DNA of 5,698 nt. It comes from Gammaproteobacteria bacterium (GTDB lineage Bacteria > Pseudomonadota > Gammaproteobacteria > UBA6429 > Thiohalophilaceae). Of this stretch, positions 1 to 4,912 are shown in pieces. Under the pieces are notes generated by a model. It worked only from the letters and a program-made list of their open reading frames with translations, did no database searches and was not told where the DNA came from. Position 1 is the first letter of the stretch. Every line of letters begins with the position of its first letter. Both the position numbers and the translations under genes were made by a program. The DNA lies in NCBI GenBank assembly GCA_003233255.1, contig QILH01000260.1:1-5698 (forward strand), in the 5' to 3' direction.

Positions 1-957
1 GTTTTCTTTTACCAACAATTGGTTTTTAAGCCCAAGTTCAGCCGTTCTACGACCAACCTGTATACGTAAAATCGAACTTACTACTACAAAAAGCAACATC
101 AATCCCACCGCGATAATAGAAATCCACACCCACAGACGAGAAAATTTTTCAATTTCAATGTCAATCCATTTTCGATTGATAGCAAGATGCTGAGCTGGTG
201 AAATTGAATCCATCGCTTTATTAATAATACTGACTAACTCTGGCCAATCCTTGCGGACGGCAAAAGAATGACCAGAACTATCAATTTCAGCAGGGGCCGC
301 AATTTTTAAATTCGTCAAATTGTATTTTCGTATCATGAACGTGGCGGTTGCGATATCACCTAGAAAGGCATCCGCACGTCCGGTGGACACGGCTGATAAT
401 CCATCGTAGGTACTGTCGGTTGCAATAATTTCCAACTGTGGATGGAATTGTTTTACTGTTTCATGAATGAAATAATCCCTTACCACGGTCACTTTTTTAT
501 GCGACAAGCTATCCAGTCCAGAGATAACCGGGGAATCGCTACGGGTGTATATGACTACAGGGTATTTGAAATACGGCCTGGTGAAATTGAGGTAGTCTTT
601 TCTTTCATCCGTGGGCGTCATCGCAGCAAAAATATCGATTTCTCCCTTTTTAGCGCGTATGAGCGCCTGACTCCAGGTTAAACCAGACACAACACGTATA
701 TTGATACCCAGTTTTCCACTGAGTTGTTTTACATAGTCGGCCGAAATACCTGAATAATTCCCCTGATTATCAATAAACTCGACGGGCGCAAAATCTGGAT
801 CGATGGCTAGACGAATTTCTTTGTGCGCTTTGAGCCATTTTTTCTCTTCCAGGCTAAGCAATAATGCTGGATCGACTTGTGCGTATAATGGAGCCGAGAC
901 AATACCGATCGTCAGTATCAAAAAAACCAAAAATTGAAATACACACTTGTAAAGCAA
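1..957 (-). CDS. Membrane sensor protein with periplasmic SBP_bac_3 (amino-acid-binding-like) domain, 3' end cut by window edge
   Basis: The frame is open from the left edge to about 957, giving 319 residues of the N-terminal part of a larger protein. Residues 1-26 form a hydrophobic signal peptide ending near PLYA. Residues about 40-267 match an SBP_bac_3 (periplasmic solute-binding type 3) domain of the BvgS/EvgS-like kind: KEIRLAIDPDFAPVEFID at the start, GISADYVKQL, GEIDIFAAMTPTDERKDYL, TRPYF, then FAVRKDWPELVSIINKAM near the end. A transmembrane helix spans about 275-297, followed by the cytoplasmic start QVGRRTAEL, typical of a coiled linker to a PAS, histidine kinase or GGDEF output domain. 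That output domain is outside the window, so the enzyme type is unknown. It probably senses a small periplasmic ligand. No in-frame ATG or GTG precedes the signal peptide; the only starts are TTG at 957 or 984, neither with a clear ribosome site. See the homopolymer finding at 974-981. Confidence 0.82.
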   Translation of the reverse strand, partial: MLYKCVFQFLVFLILTIGIVSAPLYAQVDPALLLSLEEKKWLKAHKEIRLAIDPDFAPVEFIDNQGNYSGISADYVKQLSGKLGINIRVVSGLTWSQALIRAKKGEIDIFAAMTPTDERKDYLNFTRPYFKYPVVIYTRSDSPVISGLDSLSHKKVTVVRDYFIHETVKQFHPQLEIIATDSTYDGLSAVSTGRADAFLGDIATATFMIRKYNLTNLKIAAPAEIDSSGHSFAVRKDWPELVSIINKAMDSISPAQHLAINRKWIDIEIEKFSRLWVWISIIAVGLMLLFVVVSSILRIQVGRRTAELGLKNQLLVKEN

Positions 958-971
958 AGAAGATTTATATC

Positions 972-1070
972 TTAAAAAAAACAACGTAAACGCCGGGCTT
1001 CAGAAGACGATACTGGTTTTTTTGAAAATATCCCCCTTTTGCTTCCTGCAAGAGTCATAGTTGTTACCAT
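972..1070 (-). other. Short ATG-initiated frame that would join the sensor gene if a T run were one base longer
   Basis: An ATG at 1068-1070 opens a 32-codon frame whose peptide is rich in basic residues (for example SSSEARRLRCFF) and ends at TAA (972-974) exactly at the end of a run of eight T on the minus strand (974-981). The sensor gene lies in the frame reached by adding one T there. The fused product would have a long basic segment followed by the hydrophobic signal sequence. This may be the true 5' end of the sensor gene, broken by a real indel, a sequencing error or bridged by slippage. It could also be chance. I do not count it as a separate gene. Confidence 0.4.
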
Positions 1071-1103
1071 CAGCTTTCACTTAATTTATCGAAATCAACC
1101 AAG

Positions 1104-1121
1104 CCGCATGGTTTCCGCATG
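1104..1121. repeat. Tandem CCGCATG heptamer, 11-bp phase, possible operator
   Basis: CCGCATG occurs at 1104-1110 and again at 1115-1121, separated by GTTT, so the start-to-start spacing is 11 bp, about one helical turn. On the minus strand it reads CATGCGG twice. It lies between candidate -10 elements and the 5' end of the sensor gene. Same-face direct repeats of this sort are typical of binding sites for dimeric regulators such as response regulators, but no known operator is recognised. Confidence 0.35.
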
Positions 1122-1129
1122 TAGGTCAC

Positions 1130-1178
1130 ATTATAAATAGCAACCCATACAGTATAGTGCTGCTTACGATTTCTGCAA
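1130..1178 (-). promoter_or_regulatory. Candidate sigma-70 promoter region for the sensor gene
   Basis: On the minus strand a TTGCAG at 1173-1178 and TATACT at 1151-1156 are separated by 16 bp; the -10 matches five of six consensus bases and the -35 three of six. A perfect TATAAT lies at 1130-1135 but has no good -35 at 16-18 bp. Either could drive the sensor gene. Promoter-like strings are common in AT-rich DNA, so the call is tentative. Confidence 0.3.
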
Positions 1179-1446
1179 AAACAGTCCGTATTACCCTTTT
1201 TTTTATAGAGAAATAGAGCCTGGTTTGAATTTGCTGGACCTCAAACTGATTCTAAAAGATCGATTTAAGCAATCGGCACATTGAATGTTATTGAACGGTG
1301 ACTGATAGGTGTTACACATGCTCGAAGGCCGGCGTACTTAACCTGACCTTGGTGTAAGAGAGTAATCAGGAAGATTCATTCATCAGCGAAGCATAGGGAA
1401 TGCTGTCCGAAACGCGCAGTGGTTCCAGCAGTGCCAAACATGTGGA

Positions 1447-1538
1447 GCGATTACGAAGGATCCCGTTTTCGTTTGTAATTTCAACATCAGAATCTTATAG
1501 TTTACGCAAAAGATCCTTCATTTCATTCAGGATAACCG
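1447..1538. repeat. Decayed palindromic dispersed repeat, copy B
   Basis: GAAGGATC (1455-1462) and GATCCTTC (1512-1519) are inverted arms about 49 bp apart. The right arm, 1511-1538, matches 24 of 28 positions with 2568-2595 in the parA-parB gap; both share AGATCCTTCA and CATTCAGGAT. The left arm reads GAGCGATTACGAAGGATC, a degenerate reverse complement of the right. From general knowledge, imperfect palindromes ending in ATCCTTCxCTxCxxTCAGGATGAC are frequent non-coding repeats in many bacterial genomes. This copy looks degraded. Confidence 0.55.
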
Positions 1539-1549
1539 TTTCGGTTATC
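1531..1549. other. Perfect 8-bp hairpin with 3-nt loop
   Basis: GATAACCG (1531-1538), loop TTT, CGGTTATC (1542-1549). It lies about 57 bp beyond the parB stop and overlaps the end of repeat copy B. On the minus strand the bases after the hairpin are CTGAATG, not a T run, so it is not a standard intrinsic terminator. It might still protect the 3' end of the parAB transcript. Confidence 0.4.
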
Positions 1550-1605
1550 TCTTATCCCGAGTTCAGGTTACTTACAAAAAAAATGAGCAAAGATTCCTAT
1601 CGTTA

Positions 1606-2475
1606 CTATTTTATGTGTTCCAGAATACCATCAAGCTCGTCGTTGGAGTTATAAGAGATAACCAGCTTGCCTTTGCCGCCTTTAGCCGTTTGAAATTGAA
1701 CCCGCGCACCTAATTTAGCTGATAAATCCTGCTCAAGACGTTGTGTATCAGGATCGGCAATTTTTACAGTCGATGGTTTAACGGCCGTGGGTGAGCTCAC
1801 TTTCTTAACCAAACGCTCGGTTTCTCGCACAGACAGACCCTTATGCTCAACTTCCTGTGCTGCTTTAAACTGAGCGCCACCACGTAACCCCAGCAGGGCG
1901 CGGGCATGACCCATCTCAAGCTTGCCCTGTTCAAGCATGGTTTTGACGCCAAGCTCAAGATTGAGCAGACGCAACATATTGCTGACCGCCGCACGTGAAC
2001 GACCTACGGCTTCCGCAGTTTGTTCGTGGGTTAAACCAAATTCATCGATCAAACGGTTAAGAGCCACGGCTTCTTCAATTGGATTTAAGGCCTGACGCTG
2101 AATATTCTCGATCAGGGACATGGCCATGGCGTCCTGATCATCGACCTCTCGTATCACCGTAGGAACTTCGTGCAAACCGGCTAACTGGGCAGCACGCCAG
2201 CGACGTTCACCGGCAATCAGCTCAAATCGACCGGGTGTACTCAGATTTGGACGCACCACCACCGGCTGAATAACGCCCTGTGCCCGAATCGAATCGGCCA
2301 GCTCCTGTAGTGCTTCTTCATTGAAATCAACGCGTGGCTGGTAGGGACTGCGATCGATTAAATCAACGGCGATTTCGCGTAAACCTGCGTCAGCTTTGTT
2401 GCCAGCAGAAGCATCCTGCGCTGTGCTGCTGCCCAATAAGGCATCTAAACCTCGTCCTAATCCACGTTTTTTCAT
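1606..2475 (-). CDS. parB: Chromosome partitioning protein ParB (Spo0J family, parS-binding CTPase)
   Basis: This is a 289-residue ParB from the ATG at 2475; chromosomal ParB proteins are usually about 280-300 residues. It binds parS sites, spreads as a CTP-dependent clamp and works with ParA to segregate the origin region. Visible in order: the KKRGLGRGLDALLG N-terminal ParA-interaction motif (2-15); the ParB/Srx CTP-binding domain with PYQPR (44-48), GERRWR (89-94) and ENIQR (123-127); a helix-turn-helix at about 149-170; and a C-terminal dimerisation domain from about 238, containing GKLVISYNSNDELDGIL. An upstream in-frame ATG at 2511 would add MQLQAGCFKLAA, but family members begin at the KKRGLGRG motif. 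Neither start has a strong ribosome site. After ENIQR the usual acidic pair (often ED) is QA; other ParBs vary here. It lies 198 bp downstream of parA rather than adjoining it. Confidence 0.95.
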   Translation of the reverse strand: MKKRGLGRGLDALLGSSTAQDASAGNKADAGLREIAVDLIDRSPYQPRVDFNEEALQELADSIRAQGVIQPVVVRPNLSTPGRFELIAGERRWRAAQLAGLHEVPTVIREVDDQDAMAMSLIENIQRQALNPIEEAVALNRLIDEFGLTHEQTAEAVGRSRAAVSNMLRLLNLELGVKTMLEQGKLEMGHARALLGLRGGAQFKAAQEVEHKGLSVRETERLVKKVSSPTAVKPSTVKIADPDTQRLEQDLSAKLGARVQFQTAKGGKGKLVISYNSNDELDGILEHIK

Positions 2476-2525
2476 AGCCGCTAGCTTAAAACAACCGGCC
2501 TGTAATTGCATGCGCTTTCAATGAA

Positions 2526-2595
2526 TTGCCGGCGCATACCGCGCTCCGAGGGGTTCTTCGCCGGGCAAGATCCTTCACTCCATTCAGGATGACGG
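2526..2595. repeat. Dispersed palindromic repeat, copy A, in the parA-parB gap
   Basis: Two structural units adjoin. TTGCCGGCG (2526-2534) pairs with CGCCGGGCAA (2559-2568) apart from one bulged G, forming a GC-rich stem around a 24-nt loop. Next comes 2568-2595, which matches copy B (1511-1538) at 24 of 28 positions. The higher GC content contrasts with the flanking sequence (2596-2673), which is AT-richer. No transposase is linked. It looks like a non-autonomous REP- or MITE-type element that has separated parA from parB. Confidence 0.55.
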
Positions 2596-2673
2596 ACTCT
2601 ATTTAGTCAGGAATGGACTGATAAATTTTTGATCTGGATGGCTGTTGGAGTTTATTTTCGCTTTGGCGGAGGG

Positions 2674-3465
2674 CTAATTAACCTTGCTGAGCAGGGTAGC
2701 ACCTTCATGTTTGCGCAGGATCTCACCGGCCAGGGCCAGATAGGCACGGGCACCACGAGAGCTTTTATCATATTGTATAATGGGCTTACCATGACTGGGC
2801 GCTTCGGCCAAACGAACATTGCGAGGAATCACGGTACGATAAACTTTCTTTGGGAAGTGCACCAATAGCTGACCGGAAACGTCATTTGCGAGATTGTTGC
2901 GAGGATCAAACATGGTGCGCAACAGACCTTCAACATTTAACTCTGAGTTCACCGTGGCCTGGATCTTGTTAATAGTCTCGAGCAGGGCGGTTAATCCTTC
3001 TAGTGCATAGTATTCACATTGCATTGGAATCATCACCGATTGTGCCGCCACCAGCGCATTCAGGGTCAACATATTTAACGATGGGGGACAATCTATCAGG
3101 ATGTAGTGGTAGTTATCTTTTATCGATAATAAGGCATGGCGCAATCGAAACTCACGATTCTGGAACTCAATCAAGGCCACTTCGGCCGCGGTTAAATCCC
3201 CATTCGCGGGCAAAATATCAAACTCGGCCTGCTCGGCGCGAACAATAGCATCCTTGATTTGGCATTCATCCAGCAGCACATCACAGGAGGTCAGTTCCAG
3301 CTGGCTTTTATTAATGCCCGAACCCATGGTCGCATTGCCCTGCGGATCCATATCGACCAGCAATACCTTGCGTTTGGTGGCCGCCAATGAGGCTGCGAGA
3401 TTGATGCAGGTGGTGGTCTTGCCCACACCGCCCTTTTGATTTGCAATGGCAATAATCTTGCCCAT
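2674..3465 (-). CDS. parA: Chromosome partitioning ATPase ParA (Soj family)
   Basis: This 263-residue protein is a cytoplasmic P-loop ATPase that binds nonspecific DNA as an ATP dimer and, with ParB-parS complexes, drives chromosome origin segregation. Visible motifs: deviant Walker A KGGVGKT (11-17) with its signature lysines K11 and K16, the switch-I region VDMDPQGN (37-44), and Walker B ILIDCPP (122-128). There is no N-terminal helix-turn-helix, so it is the short chromosomal Soj type rather than a plasmid ParA/SopA. The start is placed at ATG 3465 because homologues begin MxKIIAIANQKGG. A GTG at 3474, overlapping the rsmG stop as GTGA, would add MRK and is possible, with a weak AGG seven bases upstream. 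The ATG has GAGG only three bases upstream. Either way it is almost certainly translationally coupled to rsmG, whose stop lies within 6 bases. Confidence 0.96.
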   Translation of the reverse strand: MGKIIAIANQKGGVGKTTTCINLAASLAATKRKVLLVDMDPQGNATMGSGINKSQLELTSCDVLLDECQIKDAIVRAEQAEFDILPANGDLTAAEVALIEFQNREFRLRHALLSIKDNYHYILIDCPPSLNMLTLNALVAAQSVMIPMQCEYYALEGLTALLETINKIQATVNSELNVEGLLRTMFDPRNNLANDVSGQLLVHFPKKVYRTVIPRNVRLAEAPSHGKPIIQYDKSSRGARAYLALAGEILRKHEGATLLSKVN

Positions 3466-3470
3466 TTTCC

Positions 3471-4115
3471 TCACCCTGTTGCCTGTGTTTTTGAAATATC
3501 CAATAAGTATCGTGAGCCAGCAACGTCGGGGAGTTCAACCTCAATGGTCTGATTGACGACCACGGGCATGCTGACCTTTTCTAATTCTGATTTCAGTCTG
3601 GCCCCTTTCCAGGCCAGCCAGTGACCCTGTTTCGCAAGCAGATGCTGGGTACTATTTAAAAAGATATCCAGCTCGGCGTAGGCCCTCGAGACGATCAAAG
3701 CATAACCAGTGGCTGCTGTGAAGTCTTCTATTCGTGACTGTATCACATCCAGGTTACTAATCCGCAGGTCAATTGCTACCTGCTTGATAAACCTGGTTTT
3801 TTTGCCATTACAGTCGAGCAGGGTGAAGCTCAGATCGGGGCGGGCAATGGCCAATGGGACGCCTGGCAGGCCCGCACCGCTACCCACATCTAAAACAGGG
3901 CCTTTATCGATACAGGGCAGTGCCACCAGCGCATCCAGCAGCAGCTCCGTCACCCAGTTCGAGTCCGGGATCGAGGTTAAATTATAGGCTCGATTCCACT
4001 TCGCAAGTAAAAACAGGTAATCAATCAGACGGGCTTGTTGAAAACCACTTAGATCGATACGGAGATCCAGGCAGGCCTTCTCAAGCTGAGTAGCAAATCC
4101 CTTTGTCGTACTCAA
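3471..4115 (-). CDS. rsmG: 16S rRNA (guanine-N7)-methyltransferase RsmG (GidB)
   Basis: This 214-residue enzyme (E. coli RsmG is 207) uses S-adenosylmethionine to methylate N7 of G527 (E. coli numbering) in 16S rRNA; loss in other bacteria gives low-level streptomycin resistance. Visible: KWNRAYNLTSI (39-49), the SAM-binding VLDVGSGAGLPG (74-85), and the continuing Rossmann-like fold with LLDCNGKKTRFIKQV and IVSRAYAEL. The usual RHxxDS segment before the SAM motif reads ELLLDAL (57-63), so the His and Ser common in relatives are not conserved. The start is a TTG at 4115; no in-frame ATG occurs between it and the repeat. A GGA about ten bases upstream is the only ribosome-site-like string. The foot of a long hairpin (4129-4204) lies just 13 bases upstream. 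Its end overlaps or abuts parA. Confidence 0.93.
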   Translation of the reverse strand: MSTTKGFATQLEKACLDLRIDLSGFQQARLIDYLFLLAKWNRAYNLTSIPDSNWVTELLLDALVALPCIDKGPVLDVGSGAGLPGVPLAIARPDLSFTLLDCNGKKTRFIKQVAIDLRISNLDVIQSRIEDFTAATGYALIVSRAYAELDIFLNSTQHLLAKQGHWLAWKGARLKSELEKVSMPVVVNQTIEVELPDVAGSRYLLDISKTQATG

Positions 4116-4128
4116 CGTAGTGTATCCA

Positions 4129-4204
4129 AAATAATTGGAATCAGGTACGCATTTTTGACCTGCAAATACTTTAGATAAAAATGCGTATCTGACCCCAATT
4201 ATTT
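4129..4204. repeat. Near-perfect inverted repeat with GGGGTCAGATACGC motif (REP/REPIN- or MITE-like)
   Basis: A 28-nt left arm (4129-4156) and right arm (4177-4204) are reverse complements at 25 of 28 positions, around a 20-nt loop (4157-4176). The outer arms read AAATAATTGG and CCAATTATTT; the inner arms TACGCATTTTT and AAAAATGCGTA. On the minus strand the first arm carries TTGGGGTCAGATACGC. From general knowledge, palindromes with a GGGGTCAG core are common intergenic repeats in gammaproteobacteria and often resemble REP elements mobilised by Y1 (RAYT) transposases; I cannot check this link. No transposase is present here. The right edge provides the stop codon of the DUF302 gene and the left edge is 13 bases from the rsmG start. 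In the transcript it would fold into a strong hairpin. Confidence 0.8.
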
Positions 4205-4658
4205 ATTTTCCAACCGCCTTGCTGGTCAGCTTGTTTAACACACCGGCCATTTTAGTAAAAATTTTATCCTTATCCGCAATACCATGGCGTTTTTTCAAAT
4301 AAGCTGGATCATTATAAACCAGCCAGACCTGACCATCGGCGTCTTTATATGCCAGTGCCTTCAAAGGTAAATCGATACCCATTTCCTGATTGCTCAACAT
4401 CAACGGTGAACCCATTTTTGGATTGCCAAAAATCATGATCTCAGTATCACGCATTGGAATACCGACACCGTTTGCTTTATCACTGTGTTTCCAGCGTAAC
4501 GCTACCGTTATACCTTTTTTAGTTAAGATATTTTCCAGGCGATCAAGCGTTACGGTGACCGAATGCATACTTTTCTTTTTAAGAATACCGTTTTCGCCCG
4601 CCGTTACCGAGCTTACGAATAGAGTGCAAAGCAGAATAAATAGTGTTTTCTTAAACAT
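4203..4658 (-). CDS. Exported DUF302-family protein
   Basis: This 151-residue protein starts with a clear signal peptide (KK, hydrophobic core, cleavage about VTA-GE, residue 20-21), so it is probably periplasmic. The rest fits the DUF302 fold: a central TEIMIFGNPKMGSPLM (about 92-107), then GIDLPLKALAYKDADGQVWLVYNDPAYL, ending in helical KRHGIADKDKIFTKMAGVL. The family function is unsettled; some members bind small ligands or are linked to metal or redox stress, so I assign none. A good ribosome site, AGAGGAA (4665-4671), lies seven bases upstream of the ATG. Length is usual for the family, so it seems intact, although the final stop TAA (4203-4205) is formed at the boundary with the palindromic repeat. 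It sits between mnmG and rsmG, genes that are usually adjacent, and has its own candidate promoter. Confidence 0.88.
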   Translation of the reverse strand: MFKKTLFILLCTLFVSSVTAGENGILKKKSMHSVTVTLDRLENILTKKGITVALRWKHSDKANGVGIPMRDTEIMIFGNPKMGSPLMLSNQEMGIDLPLKALAYKDADGQVWLVYNDPAYLKKRHGIADKDKIFTKMAGVLNKLTSKAVGK

Positions 4659-4664
4659 AAGCGG

Positions 4665-4671
4665 TTCCTCT
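4665..4671 (-). promoter_or_regulatory. Ribosome binding site of the DUF302 gene
   Basis: AGAGGAA on the minus strand, six to seven bases before the ATG at 4658. It is the clearest Shine-Dalgarno in the window and fixes this start. Confidence 0.65.
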
Positions 4672-4685
4672 TAAATTTATATATT

Positions 4686-4698
4686 CTGGACTATCCAG
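4686..4698. promoter_or_regulatory. CTGGA-N3-TCCAG dyad in the leader of the DUF302 gene, possible operator
   Basis: CTGGA (4686-4690), CTA, TCCAG (4694-4698) is a perfect 5-bp dyad with a 3-bp centre. It falls at the transcription start expected from the candidate promoter 4704-4732, a location typical of repressor sites. No known regulator motif is recognised, and a short dyad can occur by chance. Confidence 0.3.
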
Positions 4699-4703
4699 TT
4701 AAT

Positions 4704-4732
4704 TTTATAATCGTAATAGTGCGCGAGTACAA
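4704..4732 (-). promoter_or_regulatory. Candidate sigma-70 promoter for the DUF302 gene
   Basis: On the minus strand TTGTAC (4727-4732) and TATAAA (4704-4709) are separated by exactly 17 bp. The -10 matches five of six consensus positions, the -35 only three. The position, about 45 bp upstream of the ATG in an AT-rich stretch and after a 254-bp gap from mnmG, suits independent expression of this gene. Confidence 0.35.
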
Positions 4733-4874
4733 GCTAACACAAGGATGGCGTCGCTAACAAAAATTATAGTGTCGCGTACGAGGTTATGACCCTGATTCTG
4801 CGGCCAGGTTCTAAGTAATTCTCAGGAAAGCACGTTTATTCATTGAGTATTCAGCTACCGGTTCATCTTCCCGT

Positions 4875-4891
4875 AAATTCCCACGGAATTT
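4875..4891. other. Perfect 7-bp dyad downstream of mnmG
   Basis: AAATTCC (4875-4881), CAC, GGAATTT (4885-4891). It lies 22 bp beyond the mnmG stop. A second small stem, GGCC (4907-4910) and GGCC (4916-4919), spans the stop codon and is followed on the minus strand by TTTG. Neither has a proper T tract on the minus strand. Together they could act in 3'-end processing or weak termination of mnmG mRNA. Confidence 0.3.
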
Positions 4892-4912
4892 CTGCTCCAA
4901 TTCAAAGGCCAA

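Larger units (their letters stand above)
1071..1605. other. Gene-free stretch between parB and the sensor gene
   Basis: This stretch of 535 bp holds no coding frame I can support and no tRNA or rRNA signature. It contains a decayed palindromic repeat (about 1447-1538), a perfect 8-bp hairpin (1531-1549), an eight-A run (1576-1583), and, near the sensor gene, candidate promoter elements and a tandem heptamer. A weak hairpin with stems CGATT (1260-1264) and AATCG (1270-1274) is followed on the minus strand by a short T tract (1253-1256). That is the only terminator-like structure I see downstream of parB, and it is weak. Many gammaproteobacteria have the atp operon (atpI first) downstream of parB; nothing like that is visible here. 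Confidence 0.6.

Noticed and set aside
457..472. parS-like string TGTTTCATGAATGAAA
   Set aside because: Only the left half agrees with parS; the palindromic centre is absent and it lies within conserved sensor coding sequence.
442..681. Plus-strand frame of 79 codons opposite the sensor gene
   Set aside because: The minus strand here encodes a clear SBP_bac_3 domain without stops.
1576..1583. A run just after parB as an intrinsic terminator on the minus strand
   Set aside because: It gives eight T on the minus strand, but no stable hairpin precedes it between there and the parB stop.
1400..1654. Plus-strand frame of 84 codons overlapping the parB end
   Set aside because: It runs through the decayed repeat and into the parB coding end, has low-complexity serine/arginine content and matches no family I know.
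2629..3439. Plus-strand frames opposite parA
   Set aside because: They are antisense shadows of a strongly conserved ParA reading frame and lack ribosome sites.
3709..4093. Plus-strand frames opposite rsmG
   Set aside because: They are antisense to the conserved RsmG SAM-binding region and their proteins look like random translations.
4116..4180. Upstream extension of rsmG through the repeat
   Set aside because: The frame is open, but it offers no ATG, would be encoded by the palindromic repeat, and adds residues not found in the family.
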